NCBI GenBank assembly: GCA_029204225.1
Contig: CM055100.1
Span: 50,874,606 to 50,938,605 of the forward strand
Reading direction: 5' to 3'
Length of the DNA stretch: 64,000 bases
Source: Diphasiastrum complanatum
Taxonomy: Eukaryota > Streptophyta > Lycopodiopsida > Lycopodiales > Lycopodiaceae
In this document: piece after piece, positions 32,033 through 42,737 of the stretch
How positions within the stretch are numbered: the stretch's first letter is position 1
Layout: every line of letters starts with the position of its first letter
Notes under the pieces: model-generated
What the model saw: only the letters and a program-made list of their open reading frames with translations
The model's database searches: none
What the model was told of the DNA's origin: nothing
Program-made: the position numbers and the translations under genes

Positions 32033-33333
32033 CTATTGTTCTCCCACAATGGTGATTGTTGTAGGTAGATCTTTGCAGCACGTTATTAGCTCCTGTCTTT
32101 TTCGCATCTATGACATGGCAAATATTAGTGAATGTGCAATTGTAAATGATGACATTTTCTATTATTTTGTTCTATTTTGAAATGGCAATAAACATAAAGT
32201 ACTTACGAGTCTTCCGTTGATGATAAATTTGAAATATGTTGGTAGATTGGTTTGTAATAGTTTGAGCTCTGTTCTGATAAAATCAAGCTTCCAGTGCTCT
32301 TCCACCTCAACCATAGTCAAATATTCCTCATTGTAGATTATGCTTATCTCCATTCGGTTTGTGTGACCATTTAGTTCAAAGTCTTGATCCAGTGGTAGCC
32401 ATGTACCTTCAATTTTCTTGTATCTCTGGTAGCTAAATGTGAGACTGAGCATTTGCTTTTCAATATGATAACGAAAGATCATTGTGGACTTTTTAATCCT
32501 GCATTCTATGTCATTATTTGTTTTACTATCCCAGCCTTGATCCATGAGATCTGACAAAGTCTCATCTGATAAATCCTTGCAAACGAATAGGTAAACAATT
32601 TACGAGCCTGTGCTTATCTTCATAGCATTTTTAATATCAATGAGTAGCTTGCATCTCAAGGATTCAGAAACAATGTTGTCAGGAGTAGGCCACTCATCAC
32701 TTTGAAAACTAGGCAATGGAATTGCTTCGAGCTTGCCAAAACCTCCATCTGTTTGTGGTGTATATAAAGATTCATAAAAATAGATACCACAATCTGCAAG
32801 TTCCTTTGGACTTCTTCCTCTGTATTGTAGCTTTCCAACATCAGAGTGAATCACGTCTAATATTCCTGCAAGTGATTGTGCGGGCTCCCATTCACTTATG
32901 CATGATGGATATAAATCTGAAAGAAAAAAACAATGTTGAAGCATTTAAATCATAATCTGAAGAGCATCAATAAAGGAAATCGCCTATGATTGCTGTAGAG
33001 TGCACATGTTTTGATATACTTACAATTACATTTTTTATGATCATGAGAATTGATATCATGTACTTTGATTTCTGAATGCATATATACATGTTGCATTAAG
33101 ACTTCTGATATCGATTGACCTCCTAGGGTAGTCTTAAACTCCAAAATTTTTGCTTTCCAATAAGATTTGTAAGTCATTTTTGCTCTTTTCTTTTGTCGAA
33201 AATTGCCCTTTGATGATGGATGCAGCAATACCCATGAGTTCTTCGTATATTTTGTTGGCTTCCAGTTATCAGCTTCATCTTTCTCATTGTAAAGAATCAC
33301 AGAATCGATTGTAGATCTAGGTCTCCTCGCCAT
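32033..33333 (-). pseudogene. unknown gene of the DNA element, three exons
   Basis: I do not recognise the family. The start is MARRPRSTIDSVILYNE at 33333. Exons are 33333-33024, 32916-32207 and 32107-32033, with GTAAGT donors and TTTCAG/CATAG acceptors. The first two exons sum to exactly 340 codons, giving a product of 364 residues. Visible features are a basic N-terminal half (FRQKKRAKMTYKSYWKAK), a WEPAQSLAGILDVIHSDVG block, KLEAIPLPSFQSDEWPTPDN, and a C-terminal half with HWKLDFIRTELKLLQ. It ends TITIVGEQ. The only lesion seen is a TAA near 32605. It converges on the H3/C48 gene, 192 bases between stops. A GGCGCCAAAAA E2F-like site lies at about 33352-33362. Confidence 0.55.
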
Positions 33334-33639
33334 TGCTATCTTCAAAGCTTGGGCGCCAAAAATCTCTCTGATATGTTACTTAATTTTAATTTTTCGTATC
33401 ACATTTAATCTAATGTGAATGCCAACATAGTCACAGTTACTGCGTATACCATATTTTATGTAACTGTACATACTATATTTCTATAAGTGTAACTAGTATA
33501 GTTAAAAAATTTCATTATACTAACCAGGATAGTAAAGTAAATTCATTCAAATCCATAGAGACAGAGTGAGACAGCTGATCTACATTACTGAACAAAGGAA
33601 CCTTCACAATATTCTTATCATATATAATCTGATTAATTG
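33334..33639. other. right flank of the DNA element
   Basis: AT-rich sequence with alternating TATA-like stretches (33455-33530). It should contain the right end of the element if it ends before the copia fragment, but I see no inverted match to the left side. Confidence 0.35.
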
Positions 33640-34144
33640 TAAATTAGCTCACTCATCGATGGAACCAGGCCTGCGATTGTCGAAGGACCAATGTCTTTAG
33701 ACCAAGCAGTAAGAGGAGAAGATGAGAGAGTATCCTTATTGAGTAGTCCTATCTCTTGGAATAGTCGTAAGCAAACCTCTATTGCTCTTTCATCAACAGA
33801 AGCAGAACATATTGCTGCTTCTCAATCTATTGAAGAAGCATTTTGATTGAGAAATTTACTATCAAACATTAGTCTGAATCAGCTCACCCCGACAATTATA
33901 TTATGTGACAATCAGAGTGCCATTGCCTTATCAGCCAACCCTATATTTCACTCTAAGAGTAAGCACATTGAGATCCAATATCACTATGTCAGGGGCAAGA
34001 TTCTCGATAGAGAAAAAAGCTTAACGTACTGTCGAATGCATGACATGGTTGCAGATGTGTTCACCAAGGCATTGAGCATTGATGCACACAACAAATTTTG
34101 TGCATTGCTTAGTCTAAATATCAAAGTATTCATCGATCCAGATT
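33640..34144 (+). pseudogene. copia RT end and RNase H, deleted copy
   Basis: It begins with the RT end (KLAHSSMEPGLRLSKDQC), the same block as at 1161. It then jumps to RNase H: SPISWNSRKQTSIALSSTEA, EEAF.LRNLL, ILCDNQSAIALSANP, SKSKHIEIQYHYVRG, DMVADVFTKALS. The catalytic region STEAEH keeps Glu and the CDNQSA block is well kept. A stop replaces the Trp in EEAxW. The RT-RNase H connection is deleted. It ends directly at a polypurine tract, so the 3' LTR follows. Confidence 0.8.
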
Positions 34145-34589
34145 AAGGGAGGGGTTTTGGATTTATCTCCTCTACATCCTAAATCCCATATCAATCTAGT
34201 TCCATTCATAATGTTGCATATTCACTTGCATTGTCACGTAGCTCCACTACTGAAGGCGAGTAAGTAAAGGTTGGCCGACAAATCGGGCTTAGACGACATA
34301 TCGAGCTTCACCAACATAGCATCCTCAGATGACTTATCGGAGAAACCTTACTTATCCGACATATCGGGGAAGTCCGACTTATCGATCCTCCTCACACTCA
34401 TCTTCTGTACTATGCAACCAACTTGACAATGACAAAAACCACGATCTTCTTCCTAACGGCACAACGGCTCCACACCATCTTCTATACACTCATCTGCACA
34501 AATGTAAATTATATATCTATTATAATCCAATCAAAAGTAATATATAGAAAAGAACAAGATCATCTAAGCTAATTATTCAGACACTAACA
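34145..34589 (+). repeat. polypurine tract and probable 3' LTR
   Basis: AAGGGAGGGG (34145-34154) precedes TTTTGGATTT, a plausible decayed TGTTGG start. A possible end is ...ACACTAACA near 34589. Within it, CCGACATATCGGG-type motifs occur five times (34275, 34292, 34328, 34355, 34373). Confidence 0.5.
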
Positions 34590-35271
34590 CGCACATTGAT
34601 GTTGCAACGCCAGCTTATCAGAGACAGACATTGTAGATGCCTTCGTGCCTCGATTATTTCTTTCAGATGGATTGTCAGTATAAGCTCATAGCTGTTACAG
34701 ATTGTAGTTAGCTTTGTGAGCACATGGTTTTGTCCGCTATAGTCTTGTGCTTACCAACATTATCTTACTTGTATTTCATTATACTTAATCTGAATAAATT
34801 ACTGTCTGGTTCTGCGTTCAAAATTTATGTCAATATTGCATGCTTTCAACCTTCTGTCTAACTTTCTGATTGCTTTGTTTGATTGTCTGCTCTTGTTTCT
34901 GCAACCTTTGCACAATCTAGCTCTGGTTTCATTCTTGTGTTCGCCTATTGTTAACCAGTAGTGCACGCACCGAGGGAAGTTCCACAACCTTCCCCGAGCA
35001 ATCTTAAGTAGCCAAAAACAGCTTCTCAAGTAGATCCTTTGGCATGGACTTGATGAGAAAACCAACAAAGAAATCTGAAATTGCAGCAAGACCACCATAA
35101 TAGCCAAGATAATGCTTCTTTGATTAAAAGACATTTCCAAGCACCAAGAAGAGCTTTCCACCATTTGAGCACTTTTGCTTTTGATTTCTTCCATCATTTA
35201 AGAACATGGTTGATCCCAAAGCTCCTCCTTGAAAAAAGCTGCAACTCCATGAGGAAATCAGGAGTCCTTTT
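34590..35271. other. no supported gene
   Basis: A 132-codon minus-strand ORF (34799-35197) has no recognisable motif. It may be the 3' part of the copia element whose gag and protease lie at 36080-36650. Confidence 0.35.
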
Positions 35272-36089
35272 TTATTCAAAAGGATCACAAGGATCTATCA
35301 TCATGTTACCTAGATCTTGAGAATTAGGCACATCAAGATTGGCAAGACTATGCATGCTATAATAACAATGAGTTTGCATTATATCTTCATGCTTGATTAC
35401 CATGCTAATCTCAGATCTAATGAGACTAAATACATCATTATGGATATAAGTGTCCTTGGAGGATGATTCACTTATTCTCATAATGTGTTCACAAATTGCC
35501 TCACAACATGAAAAAACATCATCCAACAAATTGATGATTTGACCAATCCTACTTGCATGAAATCCAAGAGGAAGTAGATAGGCATTCCTAGCATGCTATA
35601 GAGAATCACAAATCATAACATTTTTGTATAGTCATGTGGAATTATCTCAAGTCTACTTTGAGATTTTGACACATCACCAAAGCAACTTGATTCAACTATC
35701 AAAGAAGTCATGAAAGTGTTAGAGGTGGATGAGATAGTGCCTTCCCTTTGCATATTATCACTTATGCAAACAAGCCTTGATGGCTCTTCCTTGGATCTTG
35801 ATGATCCACTTGATGTGCCAAGGTGTGGAGATTGGTGCTCTACACCATCTTCTTCACTTGACTCCTCCTTGAGCCTTGCAAGATCCTTGAAATCACCAAC
35901 ATTAGAAGCACATTCATCCACACTTGAAACATCATTCTTGAAATTAACATCAAAGCCAATCTCAAAGCCAATGGATATTGGCTTTGATGTTAATTTAAAT
36001 ATTGGCTTTGATATCAATCTCAATATCCATGGATTCTCCAATCTCTCCTCTTGAGAAATATACTCTCCTTTGGCTTCCATTACATCCAA
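35272..36089 (-). pseudogene. extra coding region after protease in a copia element
   Basis: Downstream of a copia protease on the minus strand lie two frames (36089-35613, 158 codons; 35529-35272, 85 codons). Both are acidic and serine-rich, with a duplicated KPISIGFEIGFDV-type segment. They match neither integrase nor reverse transcriptase. Their place and character resemble the unknown region at 42738-43505 in the complete element at 39842, which also follows Gag and protease. I see no residue-level match good enough to call them homologous. They may be coding, or simply decayed integrase-linker sequence. Confidence 0.35.
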
Positions 36090-36650
36090 ATTGTGATTAG
36101 CTCTCGTACACTAATCAAGCTTGTAAAGCCTACCATCTCTAATCCCTTTGGCAATGCACTTGCATTCTTGATGATAAAGCAAGCATTGCAACCAAACTTG
36201 ACATCACATCCATTGTCAGTCAATTGACTCACACTCAACAAATTTCTAGATATTGAAGGAGCATACAAGACGTTTTGAAGTTTTGCTCTCCTCCTTGATT
36301 CAAGCCAAATAAGAATGGTTCCTACTCCAAGAATATCACATTTGTCACTATTTTCTACATGAATAAACTTTTAGAACAAGATGAAAATGAAGATAAATAC
36401 TCTCTTTTCCTTGTGACATGTGAGCTCACCCCACTATCAATCCACTAAGGATCTTCCTCCATAGAAATTGATGGTGTACACATGCATGCCATGAGTGACT
36501 CCTCCTATTTGAAGCCATCTCCCTCTTAATTGCTGAAGTTCACTTGCCTTCCTTCTTGCTTTTCTTCATCTCTCTTCTTCTTGTAGCATTTTGAGACAAC
36601 ATGCCCTTTTTGCCACAATAAAAGCACTTGATTTTGGATTTCCCACTTGT
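36080..36650 (-). pseudogene. copia zinc knuckle, protease and pre-integrase region
   Basis: From the upstream end the minus strand gives KSKIKCFYCGKK, a frameshift, then HVVSKCYK (one CCHC zinc knuckle split by a lost base). Next is EEDP, a stop in place of Trp, and WIDSGVSSHVTRKRE (aspartic protease active site). YAPSISRNLLSVSQLTDNG and CFIIKNASALPKG follow, the region before integrase. This is the normal copia order and is close to the element at 39842-44407. The N-terminal part of Gag is not visible upstream. Confidence 0.7.
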
Positions 36651-38204
36651 TGATGGTTGTGAAGACGATCGTCAACATAATGGCTATTCAAATCGATTTC
36701 AGGCTTCTCATTCCTTGTTCACCAGACATGGTTATATTCAAAGACCACACAAAGGAAAAAAAATCTAAGTTCTTATCAGTTTTCGTAGGGCTTTTGCTAC
36801 GTAAATCCATTCCATTATTTACACGCTCAAATGCAATACTTAATTTATGGCAAAATGACTATAGCTAACTCCCATCACAATGGTATATATAGTCCCACTA
36901 AGTAATATTGGAATGTTCAGTCATATCGACTACTTATTTTAGAAAAGTCATCAAAATTTGAACTAATCGATAAAATTACCTAATAAACTCAGTGATTATC
37001 CACTATGACTCAAAAACTGACTAAAATTCAAAAAAACCTTAGTAATTCATAATCACTCAATATTAGCCATATTCCAAGTGATTGAAAATTATTCCACTCG
37101 TCGTCTTCCAAAAATAATAGAATTTCTACACCACATTTACCAAACAATACAGTTTGTAATAAATTTTGTTGAGATAGATTGAATAGTCAGTCATTCCTAT
37201 AGGTTTCAAGAAACAAGTGGTCCAAAGTTGAAAATGGTGTTAGGCAAGCATGCCAAGAGCTGTAGTCTTACTCAAGAAATGAAATACAATATCTATAGTA
37301 CAAAGTTTATTATCAAAATTCTATAACTTTCTATATTCTGACTATTCTAGGCATAATATCGCCAGCATGTAGGCAATCCGAAACTTGAAAAGCTCGAAAA
37401 TCAAGGCTATGTCAAGAGATTACATAATGATTCAAATCCAAAATAAAATTTTAATTTTTTATTGTTCCAAATTGTGAGTGGGCATAACAGTTGTTGATAT
37501 TGGGAATTATGTGATGGAGATCTCCAATGTCCCCTCCACATTGGTACCCTATAGTGGCAATTCTCTTACTATATTTGTTCCTTGAAGTTTTGACTAGAGT
37601 GATTGGTCCAAGATCCATGATTTGATTGATTGTCAATTGAAATAAAATGTTAATCAAAAAAAATTTCTTAATCATTTGATTTCTTAAAATTTACTTTTAT
37701 ATAGCATAAATCAACATGCCTATTGCTTTCAAAAATTTACATGATGGTGAAGTGAAATAAGATGATGAGCAAGGTGAATTTAATCTTGCACAACATGACA
37801 AAAGGAATGAATGCAGTTTGAAAGAGGAAAGTGAACATGGAGAATGTGATGAAGGTAATGAAAGTAGATAAAGTAAACAGAGATAAAGACAATGAGCATG
37901 AAACTAACATTAATATTAGTGATTGTCCAACAATGTTTGGCCATTTAGCAAGAGTTCTTATGAAAATAAGATACATAGATGGCTTATATGAAAATGAAGT
38001 GGTGCAAATGATGAAGATGCATTATCGCCAAATCAATTTTTTGGAATTTAGGCAAGAACTTAAACCAGTTCTAGAGTCGAATGAGGAAGAGCAACAACAT
38101 CTTAAAAGTATTTAAATAAAACCTGATTGCTTGAAGATGAAACCTGATTGCTTTTCACTACCTACTCAAGAAATCACAATTTCAAAAAGCTCAATGACAT
38201 TATG
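36651..38204. other. AT-rich intergenic
   Basis: No gene is supported. A 94-codon plus-strand ORF (37831-38115), rich in Met, Lys and Glu, has no recognisable motif. Confidence 0.4.
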
Positions 38205-39100
38205 AACTTGCACACATGTTTAAGATCATCCAATATTGTCGTTGAAATTGATCATCAATGTTTGTAAAATGGCTATGCCTAGGATTTTGTCACTCATGCA
38301 ATGCACATAATGAAAGCATAATAATAGCATCACCAACAACACATAGTACTGGATTACCATAAGTCTTTGTCAACATTGTGCACTATGCAATTCACTTTCA
38401 CAAACTTACAATATAGGCATGCCAACCTCTAAAAGATAACGTTGGTGTGTGGGGTTATCAATAGCAACATAAATGTTAATGCCACTTTTTATATCACTAA
38501 AATGTTGCTATCTATTATATGAAGTCTTTTCTTTTGTTCATGGTACTAGAGCAAAAAGTATGATGTCCCAAATAAATTTGATATCTATGTCCCATCATAG
38601 CCATTTTCTCACAAAAAGCACTTGCTTCATGATTACTCAAAATCTCAACTAGTTTAACAACAATATTTACAAACATGTTTAAGTTCATCCAATATCATCC
38701 TTGAAATTGATTCTCAATCTCTGTGATATTGCGATGCCTATGACCTTGTTACTCATGAAATATGCATAAACAAAACATTTTCATAACGTCGTCAACAATA
38801 CCAATTGCTTAATAAGGTTAAGTCCTTTTCAATCTGCACTAAGCACTGCATTGTGCTTTTAGAAATTTGAAATTTGAGCATGCCACTTCGTACACGCAAT
38901 TGTTGTTACATGACTACATAGATGGCGACATTGCCCAGTAATTGTCACTATGCAACACATACACTAGCACTATTCTAGTAACCAAAATGTTATCGTCACT
39001 TTTTACATTGATGAGCGACATTTTAAACTTGCAACTTGAGAAATTTAACAACATTTATCGCCATAAGTACATATCTTGACTTGTAGGTTTACAATTTCAT
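38205..39100. repeat. diverged direct duplication of about 460 bp
   Basis: ACATGTTTAAGaTCATCCAATAT at about 38215 recurs at about 38672. The following 130 or so bases match with many changes (CTTGAAATTGATtcTCAAT, TGCCTA, TTGTxACTCATG). Later parts match only patchily. Confidence 0.5.
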
Positions 39101-39140
39101 TGAGCAAAACAACAATGACTTTTTTGTAACAAAAATGTCA

Positions 39141-39836
39141 CTAGCATATATGTTGTGTGGCAATGTGCCGGCATACATTTGGCTGACTCGACCAGGGTAC
39201 GATTCTTCCTCTCGGATAAGCCATTAGACTGACGCAAATAAGGAGTGATAAACTGTTGTTCAATGCCTTGGCTCTGGCAATACTCCTGAACTCGGTAGAG
39301 ATGTACTCTCCACCATTGTCGGACCTCAAGGCTTTGATTGTCTTACTAGTCTCTTTCTCTACACACTCCTTGAAGATTCTGGAGCAGTTGACAGCTTCTG
39401 ATTTCTTCTTGATAAAATACACCATAGTTCTTCTAGAAAATTCATCAATAAAATTTATAAAATACTTTGCATCCTTCAGTGAAGGATTCTGCATTGCGCC
39501 ACAAATATCTGTATGTACAACATCTAGTAAACCTCTACCAATATACTGATGGCTTGATCTAAATGGTTTCCTGGCCTGTTTTTCTACTAGACAGTCTTGA
39601 TAGACAGGTAATTCGACTTTCCTGTCAGGATAGTCGAGATCAAGAAAAATGGATTGCCTAGACATTTGTTGTATAGAAGCATGATTCAAATGACCAAGTC
39701 TATAATGCCAAAGTAAACTTTTATTTATGTGAATAGAGGTACTGAGTGCTTGACTAGAGGCAGAAAAACAAATTATTTCTATACAAGTATCCATGCCTCT
39801 TTCCGAGTGCTAGGATCTTGCCTGTCCTATCGACTA
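39141..39836 (-). pseudogene. copia integrase, part of an interrupted element
   Basis: The minus strand reads LWHYRLGHLNHASIQQMSRQ (the GAG-pre-integrase zinc-binding motif), then VYQDCLVEKQARKPF, VVHTDICGAM (first catalytic Asp), YFINFIDEFSR, IKALRSDNGGEY (second Asp). After a frameshift near 39260, LSERKNRTLVESAKCMP carries the Glu. This is a complete DDE set broken only by the frameshift. The frame continues upstream into VVDRTGKILALGKRHGYLY and is cut at 39841. Its continuation, the protease end (LLSVSRITELGHKVEFECDQ), lies at 44413-44520, beyond the inserted 4.57-kb element. Confidence 0.8.
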
Positions 39837-39841
39837 CTTTA

Positions 39842-40542
39842 TGTGAAGAATTGCCAAAAATTGGCAAATCTAGCTTGATCAAAAACCATGTAGAATAGTG
39901 TAAATTGTGTACACAAGTGGGTCCCGCACATGTGAGGCCATGATGCCACATGGGAAACCTATCCTAATGTAGGTTAGGTCAAGTCAAGAGAGTTGGTCAT
40001 GTCTATTTGGTGGTCATCCCTACTTTATAGGACCTACACCTAAGTTTAAGGTGAAAATTTGACCAACTAGCTACCTACCAAGCATAACTCTAGGATCTAG
40101 GCTAGGGTTTCATTTTAGGGCAAGAAGGGTGAGTTAACTTCCTTATTACATGCTGGAAATCCACCTAACTTCAAGAAGGAAGTCGAATTTGCTATGTATT
40201 CCAAGCTCCCATAGTGAGAAGATAGAAAATTTTTGGAGCTCATTGGCAATCTCAAGCTAGTTCACTATGTACATTGAGTTTTTGTGATCCAAATGAAACC
40301 AAATCAATTTCTACTTGTTTCTCAGGTTGAAGGACGTACTACATCCTGTAGTACACACGTGTGGGCTCGTATTTCAATGTTGATCAAGTCTTTTGATTGT
40401 TAATGCTTGTTGTTTGTCAAATTGCCAATCTAGATCAACTTTTTTGTGTCTAGTTTTTTGATAGATTGTTAAGAAAGCATCCAATCACTCTTGTGGATCT
40501 TTTGTAGATCCATTTATGGTCCTAAAGTACAGTACTTTCACA
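39842..40542 (+). repeat. 5' LTR
   Basis: TGTGAA...TTCACA gives a 6-base terminal inverted repeat. A perfect palindrome AAAGTACAGTACTTT lies just before the end. It pairs with the copy at 43713-44407. Confidence 0.95.
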
Positions 40543-40555
40543 TGGTATCAGATCC
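40543..40555 (+). other. primer-binding site
   Basis: TGGTATCAGATCC directly follows the LTR. It differs from the plant consensus in its last bases. Confidence 0.85.
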
Positions 40556-40980
40556 AAGTACAAGAGCATAAGCCATTGATCTAATGCAAATCCATTTTTA
40601 GCAAGTTTTGGTGCTAAAAACTAGTATTGAGAGGGCAAGCTAGAATCTTGATTTTGGTGAGGAGATTTGATCCGAAACTTGGTAGGGGTCCAAATCCGTA
40701 CTTTCCACATGTGTGGGCACCTCTAAACCTGCATTTAATGCATGGTATTCATTTGATCCAAAAAAAATTCAATTTGTGAGCTGTTGGTGTAATTTTTGGT
40801 GGAGATCCTAGGATAATCTACCAAGATCATTTGCCATTGATTAGATTTGAATTTGTTTCATGGAATCTAATTAATCTAGGCTGAGTTCAAGTCCTATTAA
40901 GGTTAAAAGCAGGTCTTGAAAGTACACCAAGAAGGAAGAAAGAGATTAAGTCATTTTTTTGTCCAAAAATAGCCAAAATT

Positions 40981-41327
40981 GGCAAGATTTGATTGTAAGT
41001 AGATTTCACATCATCTTATCTTCATTCCAACTTTGTGAGGGAGTGCTAGAACTGATATTATAAGTCCATTTGTTGGATTAGAAATCTAATTTGAGTGAAA
41101 AACTACAAGAGAGAGACCTTAGTGAGTTTCTAGAGACAATCAAATCCATTTCTTGGCAAGATTTGTTTGAAAGTAGTTTTCACTTCATCTTATCTTCATT
41201 CCAGCTTTGTGAGGGAGTGATAGAACTGTGATTATAAGTCCATTTGTTGGATTAGAAATCAAATTTGAGTGAAACACTGCAAGTGTGAGACCTTTGTGAG
41301 TTTCAAGTCAATCAAATCTATTTCTTG
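40981..41327 (+). repeat. 174-bp tandem duplication in the leader
   Basis: GGCAAGATTTG begins at 40981 and at 41155. The two units share most of their bases, including CTTATCTTCATTCCA and AAGTCCATTTGTTGGATTAG. Confidence 0.85.
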
Positions 41328-41349
41328 TTTGTAGAAGTCACTAGTAAGA

Positions 41350-42728
41350 TGGGATCTGCTAGAGCATACCTTCTAGAAGCTAGTGAGAGATTGAATTCTA
41401 CAAATTATGCTATTTGGAAGGTTAGGATGGAGTCACTCTTGGTGCTCCAAGACCTTCATGAGTTCTTGATTGAAGATGAAGATGAACCTCTAGGTGCACA
41501 GGAGTTAGCTAGATACAAGAAGAGATCTAGGCTTGCACTTCATTGTGTGAAGATGAATGTGAGCAATGATTTGTTGAGAGAAGTATCAGCATGTACTAGT
41601 GGTGAAGAGGCTTGGGAGTCTTTAAAATCAATTTATGAATCTAGTAACACTTCAAGAGTACTCATGCTTAGAAATCAGATTTTGCAAAGCATGAAGAGAA
41701 GTGAGGAGAGTGCATAGGATTATGTACTCAGAATCAAGTCTCTAAATAGGGAGTTGGCTTCCATTGGAGAGAATATTCATGATGGAGAGCTTGTACAAAT
41801 TGTTCTTAATGGTCTAGGAGATGACTTTGCAAATTTGGTCCAAAGTTTTGCCATCCAAGACACTTTGCCAACTATAGAAAAACTTCACAGTGTATTAGTG
41901 GCTGAAGAGTGTAGGATGCTCCATGCAAAATCTAGGATGAGTTCCTTGTCTTTGCAGGATGGTGATGAGAAAGCCAATTTCTCATTCAAGGGCAAAAAGA
42001 AGACCAATGGAAAGAAGAAGCATCCAAAGGAGGCCAAAGAAGAGGATGATGCATCAAGCTCAAAGGACAAGTCAAAGCAAAAATGCTTCTTTTGTGGAAA
42101 GAAGGGGCATTAGGCATCTGAATGCTACAAGAGGCTAAGAGCACAAGTGGAGGAGGACAAACAAGGAGATCTTGCAAAGAAGGAGGATGAGGATGAAGTA
42201 GATGTATTCTTGATGGCATCTACATCCTCACCAACAAGCAATAGCAATTCAAGAGACAATTGGTGGATCGACAGTGGGGCTAGCTCTCACATGTCTTGTA
42301 AAAAGGACTTTTTCTCAACCTTACACTCTTTCAATGATGCTAAAAAGTTTGTCTTTACTGCAAATGATGAAGAGTGTAGGATAGATGGTGTTGGCACCAT
42401 CTCTTTGTATCTAGAATCCTCAAAATGCATGGATCTAGAAAATGTCCTTTATGTACCATCAATCACCAAGAGTATGCTTAGTGTTGGTCTACTCTTAGAA
42501 AATGGTTTGGATGTCCACTTTAAGCATGGTGTTTGCTTCATCTTGAAGAATGATGTTTGCATTGCAAAGGGATTTAAACCTGGAAGATTGTTTAAGTTGG
42601 AAGCTAGTGTTGCTTTTGAAAGAATGAGCTTGGAAAAAGAGGAGATCACTCAAGAGGAGATCTTGGCAAAGTGTGATCTTGCTTGCATTGAGGAGGAGCA
42701 TCAAAAGGAGGAAGATCTTGAGAATTAG
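41350..42728 (+). pseudogene. Gag-protease of the 4.57-kb element, two internal TAG codons
   Basis: The start chosen is the ATG at 41350 (MGSARAYLLEASERLNSTNY). Gag follows the copia pattern: YAIWKVRMESLL, LHCVKMNVSND, EEAWESLKSIYESSNTSRV, LNRELASIGENI, then a lysine-rich stretch and a zinc knuckle CFFCGKKGH.ASEC. The protease follows with NWWIDSGASSHMS (active-site DSG), then VLYVPSITKSMLSVG and CFILKNDVCIAKG. TAG codons at 41715 (before DYVLRI) and 42111 (inside the zinc knuckle) interrupt an otherwise single frame, which ends in a third TAG at 42726. A related, further deleted Gag is at 12226-12786. Confidence 0.8.
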
Positions 42729-42737
42729 CCTCAAAGC

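Larger units (their letters stand above)
25632..33640. mobile_element. large four-gene DNA element, decayed (ends not resolved)
   Basis: Four multi-exon genes lie between two unrelated copia fragments: transposase-like (+, to 27632), unknown (-, 29255-27827), histone H3/C48 protease (+, 30086-31840) and unknown (-, 33333-32033). All share short introns (77-112 bases) with GTAAGT- or GTTAGT-type donors and T-rich TGCAG-type acceptors. All carry only a few stops or frameshifts. The gene pairs converge, and the middle pair diverges from an 830-base spacer full of repeated motifs. The left edge is where copia Gag breaks at 25631, and the right edge is before the copia RT at 33640. I could not see terminal inverted repeats or a target duplication, so the shared-element view is inference from context. 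Confidence 0.55.

Noticed and set aside
32580-32606. A 27-base intron in the unknown minus-strand gene
   Set aside because: GTAAAT...TTTGCAAG looks like splice sites but is far too short. The frame is continuous through the segment apart from one TAA, so a nonsense mutation is simpler.
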